Below are positions 48,131-60,516 of a stretch of 64,000 nucleotides of DNA, one piece after another. This DNA is from Cannabis sativa (lineage: Eukaryota; Streptophyta; Magnoliopsida; Rosales; Cannabaceae): assembly GCF_029168945.1 (NCBI RefSeq), contig NC_083607.1:34829257-34893256 (forward strand), in the 5' to 3' direction. Numbering within the stretch: position 1 is the stretch's first letter; every line of letters begins with the position of its first letter. The translations under genes were made by a program, and so were the position numbers. The notes under the pieces were generated by a model. That model saw only the letters and a program-made list of their open reading frames with translations. It was not told where the DNA came from and searched no databases.

Positions 48131-50166
48131 TGTAATATCTCAGAAAATAAATAATATTTAAATGGACATATTTTATTAAATATGTAATTACTTGGGAAAT
48201 GAAGTAGGATTATGATCTTACTTAGGTAAATTATTGAGAAATTATTTAATGAAATACGTTATTTTTGGGCCCGGCAATTGTGGAAATTTAGCTATGTGGT
48301 TAGCAATGTCACGACATTAAATGAAAGAATTATTTTGAGAATATCCCGGATTAAGTTAGAATTTTATTAGAATGTCGGATTGGGGAATTAGTAAAATTAC
48401 CAAAATGCCCCTAAGGTTTTTTTTAAAAAAAAAAATTATGTGAGAGGGGTAAATTAGGAAATTCAATGGTATTTTTGACTTCTCTTCTTTTATTTTTTTT
48501 TTCTGCTGCCTATTACTTATTTAAGGAAAGAAATGAATAGGAAAAAAAATGGAAAAAACCTCATTTTCTTTAGAAAGAAAACTTCCAAGGCAAGGAAGCC
48601 TCATCTCTTCTTCTCCTTCCTCTTCTCTCTCTCTCTTTCGTGACCTAGAGCTAGCCAAAACCAGGGGATTCATTTTGATTTCTCTCAGTTTTTGAGCAAA
48701 TTGGATAATTAAGATCATCCTAGAAGCTTTGAAGGTAAGTTCTTTTCCTTGGGGATTGAAAACTTCACTATTTTAGGTTGGTTTTGGATGAGGGTTGTAG
48801 GATTTCGTGGCTTTAGGTTTAGTCTGGGTTGTGATGGTGTTTTTAGGTCTCTTTTGGGGTGTGTTGAAGTTAGTATCATGTGATTTTAATGGCTGTTTAG
48901 ATAGAATGTATTTGATTAAGCAATTTGAGCTTAATTTTCATGTGAGATGGTGATTTTGAGTTAAGTGATGAATTGTGATTGAGTGATGTGTTGAATATGT
49001 TGTACTTGGTATATTGAACTGTTCTGGAAATGATATTTAGGTCTGAAATGGTTTTGGTTCGAGCTGGGGAAGAAAACCCAGAATTTTTCGGTTGACGAAG
49101 AACCTGGTCGACCGGTTGGTTCGATGTACCGAACCTCGGCCGGTTACGACGGGGAAAATTTCTCGGGTTTTTCTCTGAACCCTGTTTAGCTCGGGGTGGA
49201 ACCTAGTACCTGCCTTTGAATAATTTTGAGTTATTTGAATTATTATATAGTTGGTGAAGGCTAAGTCTAATCGGTTTTAAATTAGGGTTTTAATCCGGAA
49301 TATTAAGTTAAGGTATTTATTGTGTTTCAAATTGTCGTGACATAGGACCGGGATTGCCTAGCTTGTTTTTCCACTCAGGTCGGCCATATTCTTGACTTCT
49401 GAATTGAGGTAAGAAAAGTGGTAAGCACCTTATGTGGTTAAAGTTTATTGGTTGAATGGAGGTGATCTTGATTATTATCAAGATTTTTATTAAATATTTA
49501 ATAAGCCTAGGTTAGGACCTAGGGTTGGAAATGGTTATTACCGTTATGAGTAATTACTCTTGAAACCGCGGTTAGGTTTCTTACTTATCGTTTGCTTTAT
49601 CGGGCAACGATAGTGACATATTCAGCTCGTAAGTGACGAGTGGTAAAAAGGGGTAATTTATTAAGTACCAGGACTGTGTAATGTTTAAAGGAATGCTTAT
49701 TAAATTGTATAGTGAGTAAACATGATGGCATAAGATCAAGTTGATATTCACTTTTCTTTCAATTATTGTTTTGATCACTTTCTTGCTGAGTCTCTGTGAC
49801 TCACGGGTGCTTTATGGTGCAGGTAAAGGGAAGGCTAAAGTTGAGCAACCATGAGTTTGTGGTCACAGCAGCAATGTACATACCAGCCGTAGGCAGCCCA
49901 GTAAACAGGATGCTCTATTTTGATTGTATTTTGGGAAATATAAAGTTTATGTTGTAAAATACTTTGAAACTATTTTGTAAATTTTTTTAAAACAGGGGGA
50001 CCCCGTAGTCCATATTATCTATCTTTTGTTAAACGGTTTAAAAGTTGAATTTTAATTATCAAAAATTTAATTACCCACACTTTTAATATAATTACATATT
50101 ATATAATTATCAGTATTTTATTAAATTGCACACACACGTGGCGTCCCTGTTGGACAGGGCGTTACA
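48131..50166 (+). repeat. 5' LTR of Tekay-2
   Basis: TGTAATATCTC to GGGCGTTACA. At 49090-49165 it differs from the 3' LTR in a dense patch where CTG or CAG is replaced by CG. Elsewhere the two are nearly the same. Confidence 0.93.
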
Positions 50167-50169
50167 ACA

Positions 50170-50181
50170 TGGTATCAGAGC
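50170..50181 (+). promoter_or_regulatory. primer binding site of Tekay-2
   Basis: TGGTATCAGAGC, three bases after the LTR, is the usual tRNA-iMet site. Confidence 0.92.
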
Positions 50182-50407
50182 GCCAAGCTTTTTAGATCCT
50201 GAAGACTGGTTTGATATGTACATTGGTTGCAAGGACCTGATCGACTCATGGTTTAGTAAGCTTTAAGTTAAAAGATAGCTTGTTAATTTTCTGATTACCT
50301 GATTATTTGAATTATGTTGATATCGGAATGGTGTGGGAAGAATTATAATATATGGAAATAGTTATCAGCATTATTATTACTTGGAATGTGATCGCAGGTG
50401 TATAGTT

Positions 50408-51470
50408 ATGCACCCGAGGCGGGCTGGTAGGGGTACTCGCGAGCTAGCTGGGCTCGGGGCTGCCGGTGAGGGTGAGAACCCTTTACCACCACCTAATTGG
50501 AAAGAGTTATATGCTGCTATGCAAGAAACTATTCGGCAGCAGGGTGAGCAAATCAGAGAATTAAGAGAGCAGCGAGCTCAGCCTGCTCTAAATCTTAATC
50601 CGGATCCTCCGGCACCTCTAGTAGTGCCACCGAATGCAGGGAATCGTTTGGAACCATTGTATGAGCGGTTCAGGAAGCAGAATCCGCCAGTGTTTGAGGG
50701 TGGTGCTGATCCACTCAAGGCGGAGCAATGGATGAGTATGATAACATCCATTTTCGATTTTATGCGGGTTGAAGATAATGACCGGGTCAGGTGTGCTACC
50801 TATATGCTACGAGATGATGCCCGTATTTGGTGGGAGATTGTATCTCAGGGCCATGATCTGAATAACATGACCTGGGAAACTTTTCGGGCCTTATTTTATG
50901 AGAAGTACTATAATGAGTCTATTAAGGCAAAGAAAGGCGGAAGAGTTTATACGGTTAACTCGGGGTAGTATGACCGTGACAGAGTATGCTACTAAGTTTG
51001 ATCGATCGGCAAAGTTTGCCTCAGATGAGGTGGCTACTGAAGCTGCTAGAAAAGCAAAGTTTATACGGGGGCTGGATGAACACATCGCCCGGGATGTGAT
51101 TGTTGCTTCTAAACAACCGGGGGTTGCCCGAACTTATGCTCAAATAGTTGAGTTGGCCTTAGTTTCTGAGGGTGCAGAAGCTCAGATACGAAAGAAAAAT
51201 ATTGCCAGAAGAGATTCATGGAAGCAAACAACGAGTCTCCGGTTCGGGTAGGGTACCGATTCCGTGACCGCAAGAAAAGACCTAGTGAATCATCACGGCA
51301 GCCCGGACAAAAGATTCCGGGGTAACCAAGGTTTCGTCGTAGTGGAAACGAAAACCGGCGGACTTTTCCCGAATGTCCGAGGTGTAAAAAGCATCACCTC
51401 GGGCGAGTGTCGCTAGGGCCTGTTTCCACTGTGGAATGGTGGGTCATATGAAGAGAAATTGTCCACAATT
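50408..51470 (+). pseudogene. gag: gag of Tekay-2, frameshifted
   Basis: ATG at 50408 gives an Arg/Gly-rich start, a short coiled-coil-like part (QQGEQIRELREQRAQ) and the gag capsid domain (LEPLYERFRKQNPPVF onward). Frame shifts occur near 50935 and again within 51235-51430, where the Arg/Ser-rich linker is garbled. The zinc knuckle [14 protein letters not shown] is at about 51424-51465, in the pol frame. It would bind and package element RNA. Most breaks fall in the linker patch and may be sequence errors. Confidence 0.82.
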
Positions 51471-54400
51471 GCTACGGCTAGAGCAAAAGAAGGATGATAC
51501 ACCCGCTCCTGCCCGAGTGTTTGCCCTGACTCAAGCTGAGGCTGATGCTGGTCCTTCTACTGTGACAGTGCCGCCTTTCGTTGCCGGTACTTTATTGACT
51601 GTGTTAATTGATTCTGGTGCGACGCATTCTTATATTTCAAGTAGAATAATTGAGAAGCTGAATAAACCTAGTGATGTGCTTTCTAGAGGTTTTGGAACCT
51701 TGTTGCCTACTGGGGAGTTGGTTATCTCCAGCAGGTGGGTTCGATCCCTTCCAGTGTTTGTGGAAGGAAGAGAGTTATCAGTTGATCTGATAGAATTAAA
51801 TCTGGAGGATTTTGATGTTATTTTGGGGATGGATTGGCTTGCTAAATACAACGCCACCATTGATTGTAAAAGAAAGATGGTAACTTTTCAGCCTGAGGGC
51901 GAGGACCCCTTTGTATTTGTGGGTAAGATGCAGGGATCCCGAATTCCCTTAATTTCAGCTCTTAAGGGAAAAGATTTGTTGTGTGAGGGGTGCATTGGTT
52001 TCTTAGCAAGTATTGTGGATATTACTATGGAACCACTAGCGGGACCGGAGCATGTCCCAGTGGTTCGAGAATTTCTGGATGTGTTCCCAGAAGAGTTACC
52101 AGGGTTGCCACCAAAACGTGAAATTGATTTTGAGATTGATTTAATACCAGGAGCTGAGCCTGTATCGAAAGCTCCCTACAGGATGGCACCTGCAGAGCTG
52201 AAAGAGTTAAAAGTTCAATTACAGGGGGTGATGGATTTAAAATTTACTAGACCTAGTACTTCACCTTGGGGTGCACCAGTTTTGTTTGTGAAAAAGAAAG
52301 ATGGAACTTTACGAATGTGTATAGATTATCGGGAGTTAAACAAATTAACAGTGAAGAACAAGTACCCTCTGCCAAGAATAGATGATTTATTTGATCAGCT
52401 GCAGGGTAAGATTGTCTTTTCTAAGATTGATCTTCGATCTGGTTATCACCAACTGAGGATTCGAGAGGAGGATATTCCCAAGACAGCTTTTCGGACCCGG
52501 TATGGTCATTATGAATTCCTGGTAATGTCCTTCGGATTAACAAATGCCCCGGCAGCATTTATGGACTTGATGAACCGAGTGTTCAAAGATTTTCTGGATT
52601 ATTTTGTTATTGTCTTTATTGATGATATTCTAATTTATTTAGACTCAGAAGAGACTCACGAAAGACATCTTCGAATGGTATTACAACGTCTCAGGGAGCA
52701 TAAGTTGTATGCCAAGTTTAAGAAATGTGAATTCTGGTTACCTCAGGTGAGTTTCTTGGGGCATGTGGTGAGTAAAGATGGTATTTTAATGGATCCAGTA
52801 AAGATTGAAGTAGTTCATGACTGGCCTCGACCTAAGTCAGCAACTGAAGTTAGAAGTTTCCTAGGGTTAGCAGGGTATTATCGAAGATTTGTTGAGGGCT
52901 TTGCAAAGATTTCTACGCCTTTAACTGAGTTGACCCGAAAGAATTGTAAGTTTGTTTGGACTGACAAGTGTGAAGGTAGTTTCCAGGAATTGAAGCAAAG
53001 GTTGATTACCGCTCCTGTGCTGACTTTACCAAAAAGTGATGAAAAGTTTGTGATTTATTGTGATGCATCCAAACAAGGGTTAGGTTGTGTTCTTATGCAG
53101 TCAGGGAAAGTGATTGCTTATGCATCCAGGCAATTGAAGGAGTATGAACAACGATATCCTACCCATGATATTGAATTAGCAGCGGTTGTCTTTGCACTAA
53201 AAGTTTGGCGTCACTATCTATACGGTGAGAAGTGTGAAATTTATACAGATCACAAAAGCCTCAAGTACTTTTTCACTCAGAAGGATTTAAATATGAGGCA
53301 ACGGCGATGGTTAGAACTGGTCAAAGATTATGACTGCGAGATTCTCTACCACCCTGGTAAAGCAAATGTGGTAGCGGATGCTCTAAGTCGGAAAGGACCA
53401 GGGCAAGTTTGTGAACTAAAGGAAATCTCATCAAAGTTGGCTGAGGATATGACGAGAGCGAGAATTGAATTTGTAATTGGAAAACATGCTAATATCACCA
53501 TACAGTCTAACCTATTGGAAAGAATTAGAGTAGCCCAACAAGGTGATCTTGAGCTACAGGGACATAAGGAAAAATTAGAGGCTGGAATGGCAAGAGACTT
53601 TTCGTGCTTATCTGATGGGTTGTTGCGATACAAAAACAGAATCTGTGTACCGGTTGATAAAGAAATCAGACAGGAGATTCTTGATGAATCTCATACTACA
53701 CCGTACTCCTTACACCCGGGAACAACCAAGATGTATCATGATGTGAAAGCTTTATACTGGTGGCCGGGTATGAAGAGGGATATTGTTGAATATGTGTCAA
53801 AATGCTTAACCTGTCAACAAATTAAAGCAGAACACCAAAGGTCGGCAGGTTTGCTTCAACCTCTAAAGATTCCTGAATGGAAATGGGAAGACATCACCAT
53901 GGATTTTGTGGTAGGATTGCCCAGAACAGTAGGGTATTATGATTTTATTTGGGTGATAGTGGATCGATATACGAAGTCCGCTCACTTTCTCCCGGTGAGG
54001 ACAACGTATACAGTGGATCAATATGCTGATTTGTATATCAAGGAGATAGTTCGACTTCATGGTGCCCCAAAGTTGATAGTTTCAGATCGAGATCCAAAAT
54101 TTACATCCAAATTCTGGGAAAGTTTACAGCAAGCAATGGGTACTAAGTTGAAATTCAAGATACGCCTTTTCATCCTCAAACCGATGGTCAATCTGAAAGG
54201 ACTATCCAGATACTTGAGGATATGTTGAGGGCATGTGTAATGGACTTTGAAGGTTCTTGGAACAAGTACCTACCTCTGATTGAGTTTTCTTATAACAATA
54301 GTTATCAGAGTACCATTGGCATGGCTCCGTATGAGTTGCTTTATGGAAGGAAATGTCGATCACCTATTCACTGGGATGAGGCTGGTGAACGTAGGTACCT

Positions 54401-54941
54401 TGGACCTGAAGCTGTCCAAAGAACGAGCGAGGCTATTGAAAAGATTCGAGCTCGTATGCTTGCTTCCCAAAGTAGACAGAAAAGCTACGCAGATCCAAAG
54501 CGTAGAGATGTTGAATTCCAAGTTGGGGATTTTGTTTTTCTTCGGGTGTCCCCAATGAAAGGAATTCGAAGGTTCGGGAAGAAAGGAAAGTTGAGTCCCA
54601 GATTTATTCGTCCATTTGAGATTCTTGAGAAAGTAGGTCAGGTAGCTTATCGGTTGGGTCTACCTCCTGCTTTATCTGGGGTTCATAACGTGTTTCATGT
54701 CTCGATGCTTCGGAAATATGTATCTGATACAACTCATATCTTAAGTTATGAAGACCTTGAGCTTCAAACCGACCTGTCTTATGAAGAACAACCAGTACAG
54801 ATCTTAGACAGGAAAGAAAAGGTGTTGCGAAACAAGACTATTCCACTAGTCAAAGTGTTGTGGCGAAACAGCAAAGTTGATGAAGCGACTTGGGAATTAG
54901 AGTCGCAGATGCGGGAGTTGTATCTCGAGCTTTTCAGGTAA
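51436..54941 (+). pseudogene. pol: pol of Tekay-2: protease to chromodomain, one frameshift
   Basis: A single frame to 54228 holds the protease (LIDSGATHS near 51605), RT with FIDD at 52615-52626, RNase H (IYCDASKQG near 53053), and the integrase zinc finger (HPGTTKM to CLTCQQ, about 53713-53820) and core start (D in [10 protein letters not shown] in VSDRDPKF). A frameshift at about 54150-54170 throws the end of the core out of frame. The correct frame resumes from about 54165 and is open at 54222-54941, with the core end, GPF-like part and chromodomain (about 54790-54920). Apart from that shift the ORF is uninterrupted for 930 codons, so this is the least damaged pol in the window. Confidence 0.92.
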
Positions 54942-54964
54942 ATTTCGAGGACAAAATTCCTATA

Positions 54965-54977
54965 AGTGGGGGATAGT
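54965..54977 (+). promoter_or_regulatory. polypurine tract of Tekay-2
   Basis: AGTGGGGGATAGT stands right before the 3' LTR. Confidence 0.82.
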
Positions 54978-57014
54978 TGTAATATCCCAGAAAATAAATA
55001 ATATTTAAATGGACATATTTTATTAAATATGTAATTACTTGGGAAATGAAGTAGGATTATGATCTTACTTAGGTAAATTATTGAGAAATTATATAATGAA
55101 ATACGTTATTTTTGGGCCCGGCAATTGTGGAAATTTAGCTATGTGGTTAGCAATGTCACGACATTAAATTAAAGAATTATTTTGAGAATATCCCGGATTA
55201 AGTTAGAATTTTATTAGAATGTCGGATTGGGGAATTAGTAAAATTACCAAAATGCCCCTAAGGTTTTTTTTAAAAAAAAATTATGTGAGAGGGGTAAATT
55301 AGGAAATTCAATGGTATTTTTGACTTCTCTTCTTTTATTTTTTTTTCTGCTGCCTATTACTTATTTAAGGAAAGAAATGAATAGGAAAAAAATGGAAAAA
55401 ACCTCATTTTCTTTAGAAAGAAAACTTCCAAGGCAAGGAAGCCTCATCTCTTCTTCTCCTTCCTCTTCTCTCTCTCTCTTTCGTGACCTAGAGCTAGCCA
55501 AAACCAGGAGATTCATTTTGATTTCTCTCAGTTTTTGAGCAAATTGGATACCTAAGATCATCCTAGAAGCTTTGAAGGTAAGTTCTTTTCCTTGGGGATT
55601 GAAAACTTCACTATTTTAGGTTGGTTTTGGATGAGGGTTGTAGGATTTCGTGGCTGTAGGTTTAGTCTGGGTTGTGATGGTGTTTTTAGGTCTCTTTTGG
55701 GGTGTGTTGAAGTTAGTATCATGTGATTTTAATGCTTGTTTAGATTGAATGTATTTGATTAAGCAATTTGAGCTTAATTTTCATGTGAGATGGTGATTTT
55801 GAGTTAAGTGATGAATTGTGATTGAGTGATGTGTTGAATATGTTGTACTTGGTATATTGAACTGTTCTGGAAATGATATTTAGGTCTGAAATGGTTTTGG
55901 TTCGAGCTGGGGAAGAAAACCCAGAAATTTTCTGGTCTGACAGCAACCGGTCGACCGGTTGGTTCTGATGTACCAGAACCGGTCGACCGGTTACAGCAGG
56001 GGAAAATTTCTCGGGTTTTTCTCTGAACCCTGTTTAGCTCGGGGTGGAACCTAGTACCTGCCTTTGAATAATTTTGAGTTATTTGAATTATTATATAGTT
56101 GGTGAAGGCTAAGTCTAATCGGTTTTAAATTAGGGTTTTAATCCGGAATATTAAGTTAAGGTATTTATTGTGTTTCAAATTGTCGTGACATAGGATCGGG
56201 ATTGCCTAGCTTGTTTTTCCACTCAGGTCGGCCATATTCTTGACTTCTGAATTAAGGTAAGAAAAGTGGTAAGCACCTTATGTGGTTAAAGTTTATTGGT
56301 TGAATGGAGGTGATCTTGATTATTATCAAGATTTTTATTAAATATTTAATAAGCCTAGGTTATGACCTAGGGTTGGAAACGGTTATTACCGTTATGAGTA
56401 ATTACTCTTGAAATCGCGGTTAGGTTTCTTACTTATCGTTTGCTTTATCGGGCAACGATAGTGACATATTCAGCTCGTAAGTGACGAGTGGTAAAAAGGG
56501 GTACTTTATTAAGTACCAGGACTGTGTAATGTTTAAAGGAATGCTTATTAAATTGTATAGTGAGTAAACATGATGGCATAAGATCAAGTTGATATTCACT
56601 TTTCTTTCAATTATTGTTTTGATCACTTTCTTGCTGAGTCTCTGTGACTCACGGGTGCTTTATGTTGCAGGTAAAGGGAAGGCTAAAGTTGAGCAACCAT
56701 GAGTTTGTGGTCACAGCAGCAATGTACATACCAGCCGTAGGCAGCCCAGTAAACAGGATGCTCTATTTTGATTGTATTTTGGGAAATATAAAGTTTATGT
56801 TGTAAAATACTTTGAAACTATTTTGTAAATATTTTTAAAACAGGGGGACCCCGTAGTCCATATTATCTATCTTTTGTTAAACGGTTTAAAAGTTGAATTT
56901 TAATTATCAAAAATTTAATTACCCACACTTTTAATATAATTACATATTATATAATTATCAGTATTTTATTAAATTGCACACACACGTGGCGTCCCTGTTG
57001 GACAGGGCGTTACA
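54978..57014 (+). repeat. 3' LTR of Tekay-2
   Basis: TGTAATATCCC to GTTACA. Two perfect palindromes AACCGGTCGACCGGTT are at 55945-55960 and 55977-55992. ATAGC follows. Confidence 0.93.
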
Positions 57015-57663
57015 ATAGCATTTCTCCAAATGCAAGTAAACTCTGTTGTAGATTATCATATCAGTAAAACCCTATGTCTGATAAATCTAGGAAACTTTAT
57101 TCACATAGTCATGTTTACTTTCCAATGTGTTGACGGCACAATAAACAGGATCAAGTATGTGAAAAGGGTTTCAGATGAATTTATACATTGTGTACATATA
57201 ATCATGAAATAAATCATGTGAACCATGCAACATTAAATGTTATTTCTGATCTATATTAATAAGTAAATCTGATTATATTGAAATGAGTTTTATTTAGGGC
57301 ATAAAACCCAACAAACTCCCACTTGCACTAATATAAAACATAAAGTGCGTTTCAAATAATCTCAACACCTTGATATACAAATCAAGTGTAGTAGTAGTAA
57401 ACTCTCGTAATAGGATCTGAAAGGTTGAATTAAACACAACCTTTTCTCCACCATTACTCTTCCTTTAATCACAAAATCATTGATAATGTGAAATTCCTCT
57501 CTATATGTCTACTCTCTTGGGATACTGGATTCTATACTTTTGGCAACTACTTTTGGTTAATCAGGAAATTAACACTAGTAGTTTAAGGCAATTTGGAATG
57601 GTGCCAAAGATGTATAGAACTTTCCTTAGACTAAATAAGTACCTTTCCTGCAGCTTTAACATT

Positions 57664-59871
57664 CAGTTAACTGTGATTAATTATGAAATTATTTATAGCC
57701 ATTTAAATAATTTATTATACTGTTATTTATGTTATTCAGTAGCTTGCATATTTTGCATTTCCGGTGTCCGGTATTTTGGAACTCGGCGTTTGGCTCAGTA
57801 GAAATCACAACTTAGTATGTTAGTAATTTGGGGACGGGTTTTAGACATTGGGAATGTCGGGAATGGCCGGGAATTTAGAATTTCCCAAAAATACCCCTTT
57901 AGTATGATTTATGTGGTTTTATGGTGGAGGGGCAAAATGGTCTTTTTGCCCCATTAGTATTTTGTCTTATGTGATTTATTAAATGGATTAAATGTTTATT
58001 TTAAATAATTATTTTGGCTGAAATAAGGTGTTATATGCATTAAAACTTTATTTTCTCTCAAATTTTACACTTAGCATATTTTAGAAAAACTTTGAAAAAG
58101 GAAAACACTCTCTTTTCTCTCTCTCTTTTTCGGCTGAAGGCTTGGGGTTCAAGGGCTGGTTTTTCTTCAATTTTCAAGCTAGTTTCATCCAATCTAAGTG
58201 TTCTTCTAATCCTTGGTAAAGTCTCTAACCTTTTCTTGTTGTAATTCTTGAAAAAAATGATGAAAAATGGTGATGCATGCATGGTGTTTTGGTATTGTTG
58301 TTGCTGGTTATTGTTGTTGTTGTTTCTGTGATTAAAGTGTTGAATTCAGTAGGTTTGATGAGATTGAATTGCATGCTTAAGTTCTTGCTCTAGTTGGTTA
58401 GATTTTTTATGTGAAAAAGTTATGAATTTTGAATGAAATGGTTCTATTTGTTGCTGTGAAGTTGCTGGATGTTCTTTATAGTTTTCTGAGGTGATTTTAT
58501 GCTAGTTTAAGTAGAATTAAGCTAGTGGAATGCATGTTTAGGTGGATTTGCTCAAGTTTGAGTTTAGAACTCAAAGCTTGAGCTCCAATCGTGATTTTTG
58601 TTTCTGTGATTTCTGGGTTAGTTTGTTGCCTTAGATTTGTTCTTTGGGGTGTTTAGAGCAGGTCTGGAAAGTTTGGAACCAATTGGGGTTGAATTGGTCG
58701 AGTTATGAAAAATTTGGTTTGCTGCCTGCGATGAACCGGAATTCCGGTTGTGCATCCGGAATTCCGGATGAGGGTTCTGAATTTTCCAGAACCGGAATTC
58801 CGGTTGGGCAACCGGTCTACCGGTTGGGGAAAATTCAGGGACCCTAGTTTTCCTCGTTTTTATGTTTTAGGGGGTATTGCCATGCTTTTATCGATAGGGA
58901 AACTTTTAGTTCCTAGTTTTAGTCCCCGGGAAGTGATTTAGCGTGTCACTTATAGCGTTGTGATTTTTATGGTTTAGGAGCCAGTAATCCGCCGCTCAGC
59001 TTCAGTTCCAGTCAGGTTGACTAAGACACCCGAAATCGAATCCGTGTAAGATTAGTATAACAGTATGCATATGTAGATTACATGTTTAGCGTGCATGTAG
59101 GAAGCCTGCTAGATTACATTAGTTATGTATATAGGCTTCGAACCATCCAACCCTGTCACGTCGGTACAGGCTGGAGTATGACCGGTTCGACCGATTAGGC
59201 TGACATTTGGTTGGTGGTTCCGTACTATTGACCTATCCCGTCGGTACAGGCTGGAGTATGACCAGCAGCGGGAGTATGACCGGTTTGACCGATTAGGAGG
59301 ATACTTGTCAATAGTACCGTCCCTATGAACGTTCAAAACTCAGTACCATGTTGGACATGGCAGTAGTGGCTCAGTACCATGTTGGACATGGCAGTAGTGG
59401 CTCAGTACCATGTTGGACATGGCAGTAGCGGGACTCAGTATCGTGTTGGACACGGCAGTTAGAATTATGTATGATATTATTATGCTTTTCTTACTGAGTC
59501 TGTCGACTCACAGTTTATGTTCATGTGTAGGTAAAGGCAAGGCCATAGCTGATGGACCGTGAGCGAGCTTATGAGATTGTACATGTCGGGGCGGTTAGGC
59601 CTGGAGCGTACGATCCTCGGGACAGCAAGGCTGAATTTTTGTAACTGGTCGTTAGACGACTTTTATTTTTATGTAATGGTTAAACAGTTAAACCTTTTTG
59701 TAAATGATTTTATAATCGGGATCTCGAGTCTTTTGTAATATGGTTTATAAGTTTAATTAAAAAGCAAAATTTTAATTAATCACGTTTTTCCATAAACCTC
59801 GTTGATTAGCAACGAGCTGCACAGTACGTTCAAAAATCACGTAATACGCCTGAGGTAGTTAGGGTGTTACA
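57664..59871 (+). repeat. 5' LTR of Tekay-3, 5'-truncated
   Basis: From the CAGT junction to GGGTGTTACA. It has four AACCGG- or TCCGGA-type palindromes (58734-58825), three 31-bp units plus a diverged one (59339-59462), and a shorter first copy of the CGTCGGTACAGG repeat near 59159. Confidence 0.9.
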
Positions 59872-59874
59872 ATT

Positions 59875-59886
59875 TGGTATCAGAGC
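59875..59886 (+). promoter_or_regulatory. primer binding site of Tekay-3
   Basis: TGGTATCAGAGC, three bases after the LTR; tRNA-iMet type. Confidence 0.92.
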
Positions 59887-60153
59887 CGCCAGGTTGTCTT
59901 CCGAAGATCGTCACGACATGTACAATCATCATCAGCAGTTAGCTCGGTTCACGGTTCAGTAAGCCATTATTGCTTTAGTAGTTTATTTTATTCAGTTATG
60001 AAAAAGAAAAGCCTGTTAGGAAGCATGTTAGTAGCCTGATAGTAGAATAGGCGCATGTTTCGTTTTTAATTTCCAAATTAAGCGGCATTAGTAAGCACTC
60101 CTTGAATACGACCTGATATGCCAACTCTTGGTTTCGCAGGCGGTTCTAACTAG

Positions 60154-60516
60154 ATGGACGCCAGGCGGACTACCAGGAGTCAGGGCAACTCCGTAGGGTC
60201 GAATCAAGGTCAGGGAGCTCAGTTTCCCCCACCTGCTAGGGGCCGAGGTAGAGGTCCCCGAGGCAGGGCTCGTGGCCGGGGTGATGAGAACCCGCCACAG
60301 TCTGCCTGTGCTCCCCGCCCGATCAGGGAGCCCCGAACTGGGAGTTACGGTTTGCGGAGATGCAAACCCGGATCGAAGAACAAGACCTCGAGATTCAGAG
60401 GTTGAGACAGCAGGGTGCTCCTGCAGTTCCTGTGCCCATAGTTCCAGAGGCACCTGCCCCTGCTGCCCAGGCCGAGATAGTGGTGGCGGCCCATAGATTG
60501 GAACCATTGTATGAGC
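60154..60516 (+). pseudogene. gag: gag remnant of Tekay-3
   Basis: The ATG at 60154 and the Arg/Gly-rich N-terminus are kept, with a frameshift near 60320. The sequence then jumps from the start of the capsid domain (YE at about 60511) to a point just before the protease. Compared with Tekay-1 it lacks 21238-22135, 898 bp covering nearly all of the capsid domain and the zinc knuckle. This copy cannot form particles by itself. Confidence 0.88.

Larger units (their letters stand above)
48131..57014 (+). mobile_element. Tekay-2: second chromodomain Ty3/gypsy family
   Basis: 8,884 bp with target duplication ATAGC (48126-48130 and 57015-57019), inserted in the copia LTR. LTRs are 48131-50166 and 54978-57014 (2,036 and 2,037 bp), nearly identical outside one short patch. 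The order is primer site, gag, protease, RT, RNase H, integrase, chromodomain. Its pol protein is close to Tekay-1 and -3, but its LTR sequence is unrelated over most of its length, so it is a different family of the same lineage. Confidence 0.95.
46533..57663 (-). mobile_element. fragment of a reversed copia element (3' LTR plus short internal piece), split by Tekay-2
   Basis: LTR of the same copia family: TGTTGGAATTTATTTTACC at 46533 to 48130, continuing 57020-57313 (CCCAACA), about 1.9 kb without the insert. TATA on minus is at 46994-46986. The polypurine tract (57328-57314 on minus) and about 350 bp of decayed tail follow; these match 34735-35071 of the outer element in reverse. The copy stops abruptly at about 57667, where Tekay-3 begins. 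No 5' LTR is seen. Confidence 0.85.
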
